Positions 13,308-22,613 of a stretch of DNA of 64,000 bases are shown here, piece by piece. Position 1 is the stretch's first letter. Each line of letters opens with the position of its first letter. A program made the position numbers and the translations under genes. The notes under the pieces are model-generated. The model worked only from the letters and a program-made list of their open reading frames with translations. It made no database searches and was not told where the DNA came from. Source of the DNA: a bacterium SCSIO 12696 (GTDB lineage: Bacteria > Pseudomonadota > Gammaproteobacteria > Pseudomonadales > Porticoccaceae); assembly GCA_024397955.1 (NCBI GenBank), contig CP073744.1, positions 2,046,001-2,110,000 of the forward strand, in the 5' to 3' direction.

Positions 13308-14195
13308 TCATTTGATGTGGGCCAGAATGCCATCCAGCTCATCAAGGCTGTTGTACTTGAACACCAGCTTGCCTTTGCCTTTGGCACTGTGTTGCACCAT
13401 CACCGGCACGCCCACTTGTTCCGACAGCTGATCTTGCAGGCGCACAATATCCGGGCTGAGGGCGCGAGATTCTTTTTGCGCCGTGCCCTGCTCCTGCAGG
13501 CGGCGCACCAATGCCTCCGCCTGGCGCACGGTCATGCCTTTGGCCACCACAGAGCGCGCCGCTTCAATTTGCTGGCCACTTTTCAGGCCCAGCAAAGCGC
13601 GGGCGTGGCCCATTTCCAGGTCGCCGTGTTCCAGCAGGCGGCGCACCTCCTCTTCCAGAGTCATCAGGCGCATCAAATTGGTGACCGCAGTGCGGGATTT
13701 GCCCACGGCAGTGGCCACCTCCTGCTGGGTGAGTTCAAACTCGTTCTGCAGGCGGATCAGCGCCTGGGCCTCTTCAATGGCGTTGAGGTCTTCCCGCTGG
13801 ATGTTCTCGATCAACGCCATGGCGATGGCGGTTTCGTCCGGCACGTCTTTGATCAGGGTGGGGACTTCCGCCAGCTCCGCCATTTGCGCAGCGCGCCAGC
13901 GGCGCTCACCGGCAATAATCTCGTAACGGTTGTCGCCGATAGGGCGCACCACAATCGGCTGCATAATGCCCTGAGCGCGAATGGAGTTGGCCAATTCTTC
14001 CAGCGCCTCCGGGTGCATATCCCGGCGCGGTTGGTATTTGCCCCGCTGCAGGAACTCCACCGGCAACTGGCGCAGCTGGTCACCACTGGCGGGAACCGCA
14101 ATATTCACCCCTACATTGGGCTGTTCAACAACGGTTTGTGCAATTTCCGGGCTGAGCAGGGCGTCGAGGCCGCGGCCGAGTTTGCGTTTTACCAT
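13308..14195 (-). CDS. parB: Chromosome-partitioning protein ParB (CTPase, parS-binding)
   Basis: 295 residues. It starts KRKLGRGLDALLS, the N-terminal ParA-contact motif. The CTP-binding ParB/Srx core has GERRWRAAQMAELAEVPTL and the ENIQREDLNAIEEA segment; the helix-turn-helix is LTQQEVATAVGKSRTAVTNL; a C-terminal dimerisation domain follows. ParB loads at parS, spreads as a CTP-dependent clamp and recruits SMC and ParA. Two perfect parS palindromes lie at 25798 and 26452, about 8 kb on the other side of the proposed origin. Confidence 0.97.
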   Translation of the reverse strand: MVKRKLGRGLDALLSPEIAQTVVEQPNVGVNIAVPASGDQLRQLPVEFLQRGKYQPRRDMHPEALEELANSIRAQGIMQPIVVRPIGDNRYEIIAGERRWRAAQMAELAEVPTLIKDVPDETAIAMALIENIQREDLNAIEEAQALIRLQNEFELTQQEVATAVGKSRTAVTNLMRLMTLEEEVRRLLEHGDLEMGHARALLGLKSGQQIEAARSVVAKGMTVRQAEALVRRLQEQGTAQKESRALSPDIVRLQDQLSEQVGVPVMVQHSAKGKGKLVFKYNSLDELDGILAHIK

Positions 14196-14207
14196 GACCT
14201 TTTCCCC

Positions 14208-14999
14208 TTATGCGCTCATGGCCTGGCGGGCTTCAGCCCGGTGGCGATTGATGATTTCCCCGGCCAAACCGATGTAGGCCAGCGAGCCTTTGGAGTGCTT
14301 GTCGTAAACAATAGCGGGCTCGCCGTAACTGGGGGCCTCTGCCAAACGCACATTGCGGGGAATGTATACCCGGTACACCTTGTCGCCAAAGTGTTTGCGC
14401 AACTGCGTAGTGACTTCGTTGGTGAGGCTGTTGCGGGGGTCGTACATGGTGCGCAGGATGCCTTCGATCTTCAGGTGCGGGTTGATCACTTTGTTGATCT
14501 GCTGGATGGTTTCCATCAGCGCCGACAACCCTTCCAGGGCGTAGTACTCGCACTGCATGGGGATAATTACCCCGTGGCTGGCGGTGAGCGCATTGATGGT
14601 GAGCATACTCAGCGCCGGTGGACAGTCGACAATGATGTAATCGTAGCGGTCGCGCACCCGGGACAACGCGTAAAACAAGCGGCTCTCTTTGTTGGCCACG
14701 TTAAGAAGCTCCACCTCGGCGGCGGTGAGATCCGAGTTGGCAGGCAACACATCGAAATTGCCGGATTCACAGCGGCAAATCACCCGGTTGATATCCGCTT
14801 CACCGGTGAGCACATCCAGCACAGTTTCTTCCAGGGCGTTTTTATCGATGCCCGAGCCCATGGTGGCATTGCCCTGAGCGTCCATATCCACCATCAACAC
14901 CCGCCGGCCAAAGCTGGCCAGGGAGGCAGACAAATTAACGCTGGTGGTGGTTTTTCCGACACCGCCTTTCTGGTTGACGATGGCTAATGTGCGACTCAC
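14208..14999 (-). CDS. parA: Chromosome-partitioning ATPase ParA (Soj)
   Basis: 263 residues. The deviant Walker A box is KGGVGKTTT (signature Lys11, catalytic Lys16), Walker A' contains VDMDAQGNAT, and YDYIIVDCPPALS is Walker B. The protein lacks the N-terminal HTH extension of plasmid type Ia ParAs, as expected for the chromosomal form. It binds DNA non-specifically as an ATP dimer and drives segregation of ParB-parS complexes. It sits 3 bp from rsmG and 12 bp from parB, so rsmG-parA-parB is probably one transcript. Confidence 0.97.
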   Translation of the reverse strand: MSRTLAIVNQKGGVGKTTTSVNLSASLASFGRRVLMVDMDAQGNATMGSGIDKNALEETVLDVLTGEADINRVICRCESGNFDVLPANSDLTAAEVELLNVANKESRLFYALSRVRDRYDYIIVDCPPALSMLTINALTASHGVIIPMQCEYYALEGLSALMETIQQINKVINPHLKIEGILRTMYDPRNSLTNEVTTQLRKHFGDKVYRVYIPRNVRLAEAPSYGEPAIVYDKHSKGSLAYIGLAGEIINRHRAEARQAMSA

Positions 15000-15002
15000 G
15001 CG

Positions 15003-15638
15003 CTATTCCTCGGTGTGAGAGATTTCAATCAGATGGCGCTCGGCGTCGACACCGGGCACCTGCAGTTGATGAGAGGCAACGACCTTATAGTGTTTTGCCA
15101 GGGCACTCAACTCATCTGTTGGCAGTTTGCCCTTCATGGCGTAAAAGCGACCATTTTCTGATGCCAGGTGATGACACTTTTCCAACATATCCGGCACGCT
15201 GGTAAAGGCGCGACTAAGCACCCCGCAGTAACCGCCGGAACGACCCTGAAACTGCTCCACGCGAATCTGTTGCTCGGTCACATTATCCAGCTTCAATTTG
15301 AGGCAGGTCTGGAACACAAAGCGCATTTTCTTGCCATTGCTGTCGATCAGCTGAAAGGTTTTTTCCGGAAACACAATGGCCAGGGGAATGCCGGGAATAC
15401 CCGGGCCAGTGCCCACATCGACAAAATGCTGCCCCTGCAACAATGGCATCACCGCCAAACTGTCGAGTATATGGAGGTGCAGCATCTGCTCCGGATCGCG
15501 GATGGCTGTGAGGTTGTAAGCTTTGTTCCAGCGATGAAGTTCGTCCAGATAAGCGAGCAGCAACCCGATTTGTTGGTCGTTTAGCTCAAGACCCAGCTCA
15601 GCGATGCCAGTGCGGAGTTGTTGTTCGAGTGTAATCAT
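15003..15638 (-). CDS. rsmG: 16S rRNA (guanine527-N7)-methyltransferase
   Basis: 211 residues from ATG 15638 (MITLEQQLRTGIAELG). An in-frame upstream start at 15680 would add 14 residues, but those bases belong to a dispersed palindromic repeat, so the inner ATG is preferred. The SAM-binding motif FVDVGTGPGIPGIPLAI and the GVLSRAFTSVPD segment identify GidB/RsmG, which methylates G527 of 16S rRNA; loss gives low-level streptomycin resistance in several bacteria. It lies between mnmG and parA as in many gammaproteobacteria. Confidence 0.96.
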   Translation of the reverse strand: MITLEQQLRTGIAELGLELNDQQIGLLLAYLDELHRWNKAYNLTAIRDPEQMLHLHILDSLAVMPLLQGQHFVDVGTGPGIPGIPLAIVFPEKTFQLIDSNGKKMRFVFQTCLKLKLDNVTEQQIRVEQFQGRSGGYCGVLSRAFTSVPDMLEKCHHLASENGRFYAMKGKLPTDELSALAKHYKVVASHQLQVPGVDAERHLIEISHTEE

Positions 15639-15649
15639 TTCATATCCCC

Positions 15650-15736
15650 CGTCATTGCGAGGAGCGTAGCGACGCGGCAATCTCGACCAGTGTGGCAGTG
15701 GCTTGCTGGAGATTGCTTCGCTGCGCTCGCAATGAC
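15650..15736. repeat. Dispersed palindromic repeat, copy 2 (mnmG-rsmG gap)
   Basis: A complete copy: starts CGTCATTGCGAGGAGCG and ends CGCTCGCAATGAC, with GCGACGCGGCAATCTCG and GGAGATTGCTTCG as inner partner segments. It fills almost the whole gap and overlaps potential upstream start codons of rsmG. Confidence 0.88.
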
Positions 15737-15746
15737 AGGTAAGTTG

Positions 15747-17630
15747 TTAGGCACTACGCCGCTTGGCGCTGTGCTTCTTCAGGTAAACCAACAACAGCGA
15801 AGCCGCCGCCGGAGTCACACCGGGAATGCGAACCGCCCGCCCCAGTGTTTGCGGTTTGGCTTCACTGAGCTTTTGTTTCACTTCGTTGGAAAGCCCTTTT
15901 ACCCCGTCGTAATCAAAGTCGGCGGGGATAGCCGTATTTTCCTGGGCTTTGAGGCGGTCGATATCTTCTTGCTGGCGATCGATATAACCGGCGTATTTGG
16001 CGTCGATTTCCACTTGCTCTGCCACCGCTTCTGGAATTTCCCGATCCAGGTCCAGGGCAGCGATATCGGCGTAGCTCATTTCCGGGCGCTTGACCAAATC
16101 GTGCAGGTTGTACTCACGGCTGATGGGGCTGCTGAGTGTGTCTTTCAGCTGTTCCGCTTCCGCAGAACCGGGTTGCACCCAGGTGCTTTTCAGGCGCTCC
16201 TGCTCGGCGGCAATGGCGTCGCGCTTTTCGTTAAAGTGCAGCCAGCGATTATCGTCCACCAAGCCCAGTTCACGACCTTTTTCCGTCAGGCGCAAATCGG
16301 CGTTGTCTTCCCGCAGCAACAGGCGGTATTCCGCGCGACTGGTAAACATGCGGTAGGGTTCGCTGGTGCCCAGGGTAATCAGGTCATCCACCAGTACGCC
16401 GATATAGGCTTCATCGCGACGGGGGCACCAGGGGTCTTTGCCCTGCACGGCCAGTGCCGCATTGGTGCCTGCCAGCAAGCCTTGAGCAGCGGCTTCTTCG
16501 TAACCGGTGGTGCCATTGATCTGACCCGCGAAGTACAAGCCGTCGACAAACTTGCTTTCCAGAGAGTAGTTGAGGTCTCTGGGGTCAAAAAAGTCGTACT
16601 CAATGGCGTAGCCCGGCCGGGTGATATGGGCATTTTCAAAGCCGCGAATGGAGCGCACCAGTTCCAGCTGCACATCAAACGGCAGGCTGGTAGAGATGCC
16701 ATTGGGGTACAGCTCGTGGGTATTCAGGCCCTCCGGCTCCACAAACACCTGATGGCTATCCTTATCCGCAAAGCGAACAATTTTGTCTTCGATAGAGGGG
16801 CAATAACGCGGCCCCACCCCTTCGATCACGCCGCTGTACATGGGGGAGCGATCCAGACCACTGTGAATAATCTGATGGGTGGTTTCGTTGGTGTGGGTGA
16901 TGTAACAGCACACCTGTTGCGGATGCTGTTCGCGACTGCCCAGGTAAGACATCACCGGTAAGGGCTGGTCTCCCCACTGTTCCTGCATCACCGAAAAATC
17001 CACACTGCGGGCATCGATACGCGGCGGGGTGCCGGTTTTTAAACGCTCCACTCGCAGGGGCAGTTCCCGTAAACGCTGAGCCAGGGAAACCGAAGGCGGA
17101 TCGCCAGCGCGGCCACCGGAATAGTTCTGCAACCCCACATGAATCTGGCCGCCAAGGAACGTGCCGGCGGTCAGCACCACGGTTTTTCCGTAAAACGACA
17201 GCCCCATTTGGGTTTTGGCGCCCACCACCCGGTCGCCGTCCAAAATCAGGTCGTCCACTGCTTGCTGGAAGATCGACAGGTTGGGCTGGTTTTCCAGAAT
17301 CTCGCGAATTGCTGCTTTGTACAGCGCCCGATCCGCCTGGGCGCGGGTAGCACGCACCGCTGGCCCCTTGCGAGCATTGAGTACCCGAAACTGGATACCC
17401 CCCAAATCGGTGGCAGTGGCCATGGCACCACCCAGGGCATCCACCTCTTTCACCAGATGGCTTTTGCCAATGCCACCAATGGCGGGATTGCAGGACATCT
17501 GCCCCAAGGTTTCGATATTGTGGCTTAACAGCAAGGTACGGCAGCCCATACGAGCCGCCGCCAGGCAGGCCTCGGTACCCGCGTGGCCGCCACCAACCAC
17601 GATGACATCGAACTTGTCCGGATACTGCAT
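15747..17630 (-). CDS. mnmG: tRNA uridine-5-carboxymethylaminomethyl modification enzyme MnmG (GidA)
   Basis: 627 residues (E. coli 629). The FAD-binding Rossmann start is [41 protein letters not shown] and [14 protein letters not shown] are family signatures; the C-terminal helical domain binds MnmE. With MnmE it installs the cmnm5 group on U34 of several tRNAs; mnmE lies at 20747 on the other side of the origin. Its start borders the AT-rich origin region. Confidence 0.98.
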   Translation of the reverse strand: MQYPDKFDVIVVGGGHAGTEACLAAARMGCRTLLLSHNIETLGQMSCNPAIGGIGKSHLVKEVDALGGAMATATDLGGIQFRVLNARKGPAVRATRAQADRALYKAAIREILENQPNLSIFQQAVDDLILDGDRVVGAKTQMGLSFYGKTVVLTAGTFLGGQIHVGLQNYSGGRAGDPPSVSLAQRLRELPLRVERLKTGTPPRIDARSVDFSVMQEQWGDQPLPVMSYLGSREQHPQQVCCYITHTNETTHQIIHSGLDRSPMYSGVIEGVGPRYCPSIEDKIVRFADKDSHQVFVEPEGLNTHELYPNGISTSLPFDVQLELVRSIRGFENAHITRPGYAIEYDFFDPRDLNYSLESKFVDGLYFAGQINGTTGYEEAAAQGLLAGTNAALAVQGKDPWCPRRDEAYIGVLVDDLITLGTSEPYRMFTSRAEYRLLLREDNADLRLTEKGRELGLVDDNRWLHFNEKRDAIAAEQERLKSTWVQPGSAEAEQLKDTLSSPISREYNLHDLVKRPEMSYADIAALDLDREIPEAVAEQVEIDAKYAGYIDRQQEDIDRLKAQENTAIPADFDYDGVKGLSNEVKQKLSEAKPQTLGRAVRIPGVTPAAASLLLVYLKKHSAKRRSA

Positions 17631-17639
17631 GGAGCAATC

Positions 17640-18000
17640 ACCACTGTTAAAAGGGGTGGCAATTATACGGAACTTTTGTTTTTTTAGTTAAATAAGCTGA
17701 ATAACGTATTTTTTATATAGGTATGTAGAAAGGTTTTTATGTTAGTAGTTATTATTTAAGCCAAGAAATTCTGTTAATAACTCATTTTTTTTATTTTATA
17801 TCAAATAGTTATCCCTATTAAAAGGCTGCGGATAAGGCCCCAAAAAGCCAGGGAAAAGCCCCTGTAAGGTTGTGGACGGATAGGGGGGTTATGCACAGGG
17901 GAACAAAAAACGTCTTTTTATCCACATTTATCCACAGTTCTACCCCCAGCTTTCGCCCGTGGTTTTACCGGCTACTATCGACAGCTTATTCACAACCTGC
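17640..18000. other. Probable chromosomal replication origin (oriC)
   Basis: This non-coding stretch between the divergent mnmG and rpmH has a strongly AT-rich left half (about 17670-17820, a plausible unwinding element) and, to its right, four DnaA boxes on one strand: TTATGCACA at 17889, TTATCCACA at 17918 and 17928, and TTATTCACA at 17986. Coding strand switches exactly here: everything from glmS to mnmG runs left and everything from rpmH to gyrB runs right, as expected if both arms are transcribed with the forks. A second, smaller DnaA-box cluster lies upstream of dnaA (22250-22450), so the assignment is likely but not proven. Confidence 0.75.
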
Positions 18001-18051
18001 CCTATATAAATGAATAAAGAGACCCTACCTACAGGTTGAGTAAAATTTCAT

Positions 18052-18080
18052 TTGCCACACTCAGTGGTTTTGTTTAGAAT
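18052..18080 (+). promoter_or_regulatory. Sigma-70 promoter for rpmH-rnpA
   Basis: A -35 TTGCCA and a -10 TAGAAT are separated by exactly 17 bp, about 80 bp before the rpmH start codon and just right of the DnaA boxes. Confidence 0.6.
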
Positions 18081-18162
18081 CCCCGGCCCTTTGAGGTCAA
18101 CTGCCTCGTAGAATTACTTTGCAAAGCTGTTTTACAACGGCTGTTTTATAACGGTATTAGTC

Positions 18163-18297
18163 ATGAAAAGAACATTCCAGCCCAGCGTTATCAAGCGCAA
18201 GCGTACTCACGGCTTCCGCGCCCGCATGGCCACCAAGAACGGCCGTTTGGTAATCAATCGTCGTCGCGCCAAGGGTCGTAAGCGTCTGGCTGCTTAA
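18163..18297 (+). CDS. rpmH: 50S ribosomal protein L34
   Basis: 44 residues, [18 protein letters not shown] to the basic tail ending [11 protein letters not shown], the full L34 sequence. It is the first plus-strand gene to the right of the origin and precedes rnpA by 34 bp, the standard arrangement. Confidence 0.98.
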   Translation: MKRTFQPSVIKRKRTHGFRARMATKNGRLVINRRRAKGRKRLAA

Positions 18298-18331
18298 TTC
18301 AGCTGCAGACAGCTACTGTCAGGGCGGCAGT

Positions 18332-18724
18332 GTGCCCGAGCCAACCCAGGTTAATCAGTCTGGCAGCGATTTCAGCCGGTCGAAACGATTACTGAATGGG
18401 GTCCAGTTTCAGCGTGTCTTCGATGGCGCTGAATTCAAGGTTGGCCACTCGCACTTGCTGCTACTGGCCACTCCAAACTCTCTTGACCACCCTCGCCTGG
18501 GATTGGTCGTTGCCAAAAAAAACGTTCGCCACGCCGTTGACCGCAACAAAGTCAAACGGGTCGCTCGCGAGTGCTTTCGCCACAGTCAACGATTGTTGGG
18601 TTCACTGGATATTATTGTGTTAGCCCGACGTGGCATCGGTGAACTGGATAACCGCCAGCTGCATAAACTGTTTGAAGGTTCTTTTAAACGCCTGTCTAAA
18701 AAGGCAATGGGAGCGAAGCAGTGA
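18332..18724 (+). CDS. rnpA: Ribonuclease P protein component
   Basis: 130 residues starting with GTG at 18332. The signature [13 protein letters not shown] (the RNR box) and [14 protein letters not shown] identify the C5 protein, which with the RNase P RNA matures tRNA 5' ends. The N-terminus before [14 protein letters not shown] is slightly extended, so a later start is possible, but no internal ATG precedes the conserved core. Its stop overlaps the yidD start by 4 bp. Confidence 0.95.
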   Translation: MPEPTQVNQSGSDFSRSKRLLNGVQFQRVFDGAEFKVGHSHLLLLATPNSLDHPRLGLVVAKKNVRHAVDRNKVKRVARECFRHSQRLLGSLDIIVLARRGIGELDNRQLHKLFEGSFKRLSKKAMGAKQ

Positions 18725-18990
18725 TAAACAAGCTGCTTACAGGGCCTATTCGTGGTTACCGGCGCTTTATCAGCCCACTGCTGGGCAGCAACTGTCGTTT
18801 TCACCCCAGTTGCTCGGAGTATGCCCTTTGCGCCATTGAGCGCCACGGATCCCTAAAAGGGCTTTATCTATCGGGGCGACGCCTTATAAAATGCCACCCT
18901 TTTCACGAAGGTGGTTACGACCCGGTTCCCGGTGACGATAAAAAAGCTTCCACTTCCCCAAAACCCGAATTGACTGATACTGAGAATTAA
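18721..18990 (+). CDS. yidD: Membrane protein insertion efficiency factor YidD
   Basis: 89 residues from GTG 18721, overlapping rnpA in a GTGA junction. It has the family core [20 protein letters not shown] and the C-terminal [12 protein letters not shown], including the conserved cysteines. It is an amphipathic inner-membrane-associated protein that assists YidC, which is the next gene (2 bp away). Confidence 0.95.
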   Translation: MINKLLTGPIRGYRRFISPLLGSNCRFHPSCSEYALCAIERHGSLKGLYLSGRRLIKCHPFHEGGYDPVPGDDKKASTSPKPELTDTEN

Positions 18991-18992
18991 AG

Positions 18993-20639
18993 ATGGATTG
19001 GCAACGCACCTTACTGTTGGGCGGCATAGGCATAGTTGTGGTTATGTTGTTTCAGGAGTGGAACAAGTTTGAGCAACAACACAAGCCAGTGGAAGATACT
19101 CGGACCATTGTTGAGACGGTGACGCCAACAGAGACGCCGGATGTACCCAGTGATCAGCCTCCAGCCTCGCAGGACGATGTGCCTTCAGTGGCCACTGAGC
19201 AGCCCCAGGTAACGGCCCAAAACACAGATCACCAGCTTATTGCGGTGAATACTGATGTCTTGCAAATGTTGATTAACCCTCGTGGTGGCGACATTGTTAA
19301 GGTGGCTCTGCCCGAGTACCTCAAGCAGCTGGATTCCGAAGAACCCTACATTCTGCTCAACAACACCAATAGCCACACCTACATTGCCCAGAGTGGCCTG
19401 GTGGGCAAAAACGGTACCGATAAGAGCGGTGGTATTCGCCCGCTGTTTAGCAGTTCATCCAGCCGCTACGATATCAGCGGCGATGAGTTGGTGGTGGACC
19501 TCAACTACCAGCAGGGCGAAGTGGCAATTACCAAGCGATTTACGTTCCGCCGCGGCGACTACCTGGTGGACATCGACTATCTGGTTGATAACCGCAGTGC
19601 AGAGCAATGGCAGGCAAATATCTACGCTCAGATAAAGCGTGACGCCAGCAAGCCAGACAGTGACGCGGGTTTTGGTATGCAGCCCTATGTGGGCGCGGCG
19701 ATCACCACCCCGGAGGAAAACTACGTCAAACTCTCTTTCGAGGATATTCGAGAAAAGCGCTTTGACGAAACTTATACCGGTGGCTGGGTTGCTATGCTGC
19801 AGCACTACTTTATGAGTGCCTGGGTACCGCAGCAGGATGACAACAACAACTACAAACTGCGTCAGCTGAGTAATGGGGATTACTCTCTGGGCTATGTAGG
19901 CCCAAGCCAATCGGTGGCGGCTGGACAAAACGGTGTTTTAAAAACCCGCTTCTATGCAGGCCCCAAAGACATTAAACAGCTGGAAAGCATTCACCAACAT
20001 CTGGACCTGACCATCGATTACGGTTGGGCCTGGTGGATATCCAAGCCGCTGTTCTGGCTGTTGGACTTCCTGCACAACTTTGTCGGCAACTGGGGTTGGG
20101 CGATTCTGCTGTTGACCCTGTGTGTGCGTATTCCCATGTATCCGTTGTTTGCCAAGAGTGCCCGTTCGATGGCGGGGATGCGCAAGATCCAGCCGGAGAT
20201 GCAGCGCCTGAAAGAGCTCTACGGCGACGACCGTCAAAAGATGTCCCAGGAAATGATGGGCTTGTACAAAAAGCACGGCGTCAACCCCATGGGCGGCTGC
20301 CTGCCGATGCTGTTGCCCATGCCGATTTTCCTCGGCCTGTACTACATGCTGTTTGAAAGTGTGGAACTGCGCCACGCGGACTGGCTGTGGGTGGCCGACC
20401 TGTCGGTAAAAGACCCGCTGTTTATCCTGCCGCTGATTATGGGCCTGACCATGTGGATTCAGCAAAAACTCAACCCACAGCCCGCAGAAGCCAGCATGGC
20501 CACTGCCATGAAAATCATGCCGATCATGTTTACCTTTATGTTTATGTGGTTCCCGGCTGGCCTGGTGCTGTACTGGACCGTGAATAACGTGTTCTCTATT
20601 GCCCAAAGTTGGTTTGTGAATAAAAAACTCGGTGTTTAA
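18993..20639 (+). CDS. yidC: Membrane protein insertase YidC
   Basis: 548 residues, as in E. coli. An N-terminal membrane anchor ([15 protein letters not shown]) is followed by the large periplasmic P1 beta-sandwich domain (about residues 75-340), then the conserved insertase core: [18 protein letters not shown], the cytoplasmic hairpin [39 protein letters not shown], and the final helices. The hydrophilic-groove arginine is in [13 protein letters not shown]. It inserts Fo subunits a and c among others. A clear terminator follows. Confidence 0.98.
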   Translation: MDWQRTLLLGGIGIVVVMLFQEWNKFEQQHKPVEDTRTIVETVTPTETPDVPSDQPPASQDDVPSVATEQPQVTAQNTDHQLIAVNTDVLQMLINPRGGDIVKVALPEYLKQLDSEEPYILLNNTNSHTYIAQSGLVGKNGTDKSGGIRPLFSSSSSRYDISGDELVVDLNYQQGEVAITKRFTFRRGDYLVDIDYLVDNRSAEQWQANIYAQIKRDASKPDSDAGFGMQPYVGAAITTPEENYVKLSFEDIREKRFDETYTGGWVAMLQHYFMSAWVPQQDDNNNYKLRQLSNGDYSLGYVGPSQSVAAGQNGVLKTRFYAGPKDIKQLESIHQHLDLTIDYGWAWWISKPLFWLLDFLHNFVGNWGWAILLLTLCVRIPMYPLFAKSARSMAGMRKIQPEMQRLKELYGDDRQKMSQEMMGLYKKHGVNPMGGCLPMLLPMPIFLGLYYMLFESVELRHADWLWVADLSVKDPLFILPLIMGLTMWIQQKLNPQPAEASMATAMKIMPIMFTFMFMWFPAGLVLYWTVNNVFSIAQSWFVNKKLGV

Positions 20640-20654
20640 ATAAAGCAGTGAGTG

Positions 20655-20682
20655 AAAGGGCGGCGTTAGCCGCCCTTTTTGT
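20655..20682 (+). terminator. Terminator after yidC
   Basis: The stem AGGGCGGC / GCCGCCCT with a GTTA loop is followed by TTTTTG. It ends the rpmH-rnpA-yidD-yidC transcript before mnmE. Confidence 0.85.
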
Positions 20683-20746
20683 TTGTGCTCTTAGTATTAT
20701 GCTCACTGCTTTTCCGTGGGCCGTCATACTTTTAAAATGCTTTGCC

Positions 20747-22132
20747 ATGACTGATCAAAACCCTATGACCACTATCGACACGGACACCATTGCCGCTATT
20801 GCTACCGCCTCAGGTCGCGGCGGGGTCGGGATTATTCGTATCAGTGGGCCGCGCACCCGGGAAGTTGCCGAACAGGTAATTGGCAAGGTGCCCCAACAAA
20901 GGTTGGCCAGCTTTGCCCGTTTTAAAAATGCGTCGGGAGATCCTATTGATGAAGGTGTGGCACTGTTCTTCCCAGGACCCAATTCCTTTACCGGTGAAGA
21001 TGTGTTGGAGTTACAGGGCCACGGCGGCCCGGTGATTCTGGACACCTTGTTGAATACGCTCACCGAGCTGGGTGTTCGCCTGGCGAGACCGGGGGAGTTT
21101 TCCGAGCGCGCCTTCCTCAATGACAAACTGGATCTGGCCCAGGCGGAAGCCATTGCCGATTTGATCGATGCCTCTTCCGAACAAGCGGCCCGCTGTGCGT
21201 TGCGTTCCCTGCAAGGAGAGTTTTCGCAACAGGTTCACGCCCTTGTTGAAGGCTTGATCCAATTGCGCATTTATGTGGAAGCGGCGATCGACTTCCCGGA
21301 AGAAGAAATCGATTTTCTGGCCGACTCCAAGGTAGGCCAGGACTTGCAATCATTACTGGATCATTTGGCAGCTATTTTTACCCAGGCTCAACAGGGGGCA
21401 TTGATTCAGGAAGGCATGACCGTGGTGATTGCCGGTAAACCCAACGCCGGTAAATCCAGCTTGCTGAATGCTCTGTCCGGAAAAGACAGCGCCATTGTTA
21501 CCGATATTGAAGGTACTACTCGCGATGTTCTCCGTGAGCGTATTCATATCGACGGTATGCCATTGCATATTATCGACACCGCCGGTTTGCGGGACAGCGA
21601 AGACGCGGTGGAACAGGAGGGCATCCGCCGCGCCTGGAAAGAAATCGATAGCGCCGACCGCATTCTGTTTGTTATCGACAGCAGCAAAGATTACTCGCTG
21701 GATGCCCGGGCCAATTGGCCGGAGTACTTTGCTCGCCATCCAGAGCGGGACAACATTACCTTTGTGCTCAACAAGGTGGATGTTTCCGGTATTGGCACGG
21801 AAACCAGTGAGGATCAGGGCCACCCGGTGATTCGCTTGTCCGCCCGTCAAGCCCTGGGTATTGATACCCTCACCGACCACCTCAAACAGTGCATGGGGTT
21901 TGCGGGAGTAGGCGAGGGCAGTTTTACCGCTCGCCGTCGCCATATTGTGGCACTGGAAAAAGCCCGGGAATTTATGCTCAATGGCCAGCAACAATTGAAT
22001 CAGGCGGCTGCTGGTGAACTGTTGGCGGAAGACTTACGTCAGGCTCAGCAGGCGTTGGGGGAAATTACCGGTACCTTCACCAGCGACGATTTGCTGGGGC
22101 GGATTTTCAGCAGCTTTTGTATTGGTAAGTAG
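20747..22132 (+). CDS. mnmE: tRNA modification GTPase MnmE (TrmE)
   Basis: 461 residues from ATG 20747; ATG 20765 is an alternative, and longer versions run into the yidC terminator. The N-terminal folate-binding domain begins [22 protein letters not shown]. The G domain has GKPNAGKSS (230-238), DTAGLRDS and NKVD. The C-terminal helical domain ends in the diagnostic FCIGK (CxGK). It works with MnmG on tRNA U34. Its location between yidC and dnaA keeps the ancestral rpmH-rnpA-yidD-yidC-mnmE order. Confidence 0.97.
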   Translation: MTDQNPMTTIDTDTIAAIATASGRGGVGIIRISGPRTREVAEQVIGKVPQQRLASFARFKNASGDPIDEGVALFFPGPNSFTGEDVLELQGHGGPVILDTLLNTLTELGVRLARPGEFSERAFLNDKLDLAQAEAIADLIDASSEQAARCALRSLQGEFSQQVHALVEGLIQLRIYVEAAIDFPEEEIDFLADSKVGQDLQSLLDHLAAIFTQAQQGALIQEGMTVVIAGKPNAGKSSLLNALSGKDSAIVTDIEGTTRDVLRERIHIDGMPLHIIDTAGLRDSEDAVEQEGIRRAWKEIDSADRILFVIDSSKDYSLDARANWPEYFARHPERDNITFVLNKVDVSGIGTETSEDQGHPVIRLSARQALGIDTLTDHLKQCMGFAGVGEGSFTARRRHIVALEKAREFMLNGQQQLNQAAAGELLAEDLRQAQQALGEITGTFTSDDLLGRIFSSFCIGK

Positions 22133-22249
22133 ATGCTTTGCACCGCTCAGACCCTCAAAACAGAGGGTGGATTTTTATGACTGGCCGATACTGGCAAGTC
22201 AAAAAAATACCAGGTATGTAACTGCTAACCTGCACAGCTTTAAATTGCG

Positions 22250-22450
22250 TTTTTTCGACAGATAATCCCCATAAAAAACACAGCTTATCCACAGGATTTT
22301 TATTTTTCTGGTTGTTTTTTGTTCAATATAAATCCGTTTTTCTGTGAATAGTTTTACGCTGTTAAAAATCAATAGTTGTTTGATTTTTAATAAAAAAAAG
22401 TCTTTTTCGTTGCATTGTAAAAATAAATTTGTGGTGTGGATAACAGGCGA
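22250..22450. promoter_or_regulatory. dnaA upstream region with DnaA boxes
   Basis: The 481-bp mnmE-dnaA gap is AT-rich and contains a perfect TTATCCACA at 22285-22293 and a perfect reverse box TGTGGATAA at 22435-22443, plus a weaker CTATTCACA-type box near 22343. This fits DnaA autoregulation of dnaA, or a second part of a bipartite origin of the Pseudomonas type. The remaining bases up to the dnaA start show repeated CTAAA-type triplets (near 22530-22566) but no feature I recognise. Confidence 0.6.
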
Positions 22451-22613
22451 AACAGGCGTTAGACTGGCTGACCTAAAAATGAGGTTGGGGATAACTGGCT
22501 GTCGGCAGCTCGCTGACTTTGTCAGATTCTAAAGCTGTCAGGCTCTAAAACTGCCAGGTTCTAAAAATAGTCTCAACAGAAACAATAAACACAGAATATA
22601 AGGGGGAGCGGCA

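Noticed and set aside
20648-20746. 33-residue N-terminal extension of MnmE
   Set aside because: It is translated from the yidC terminator and has no counterpart in the family.
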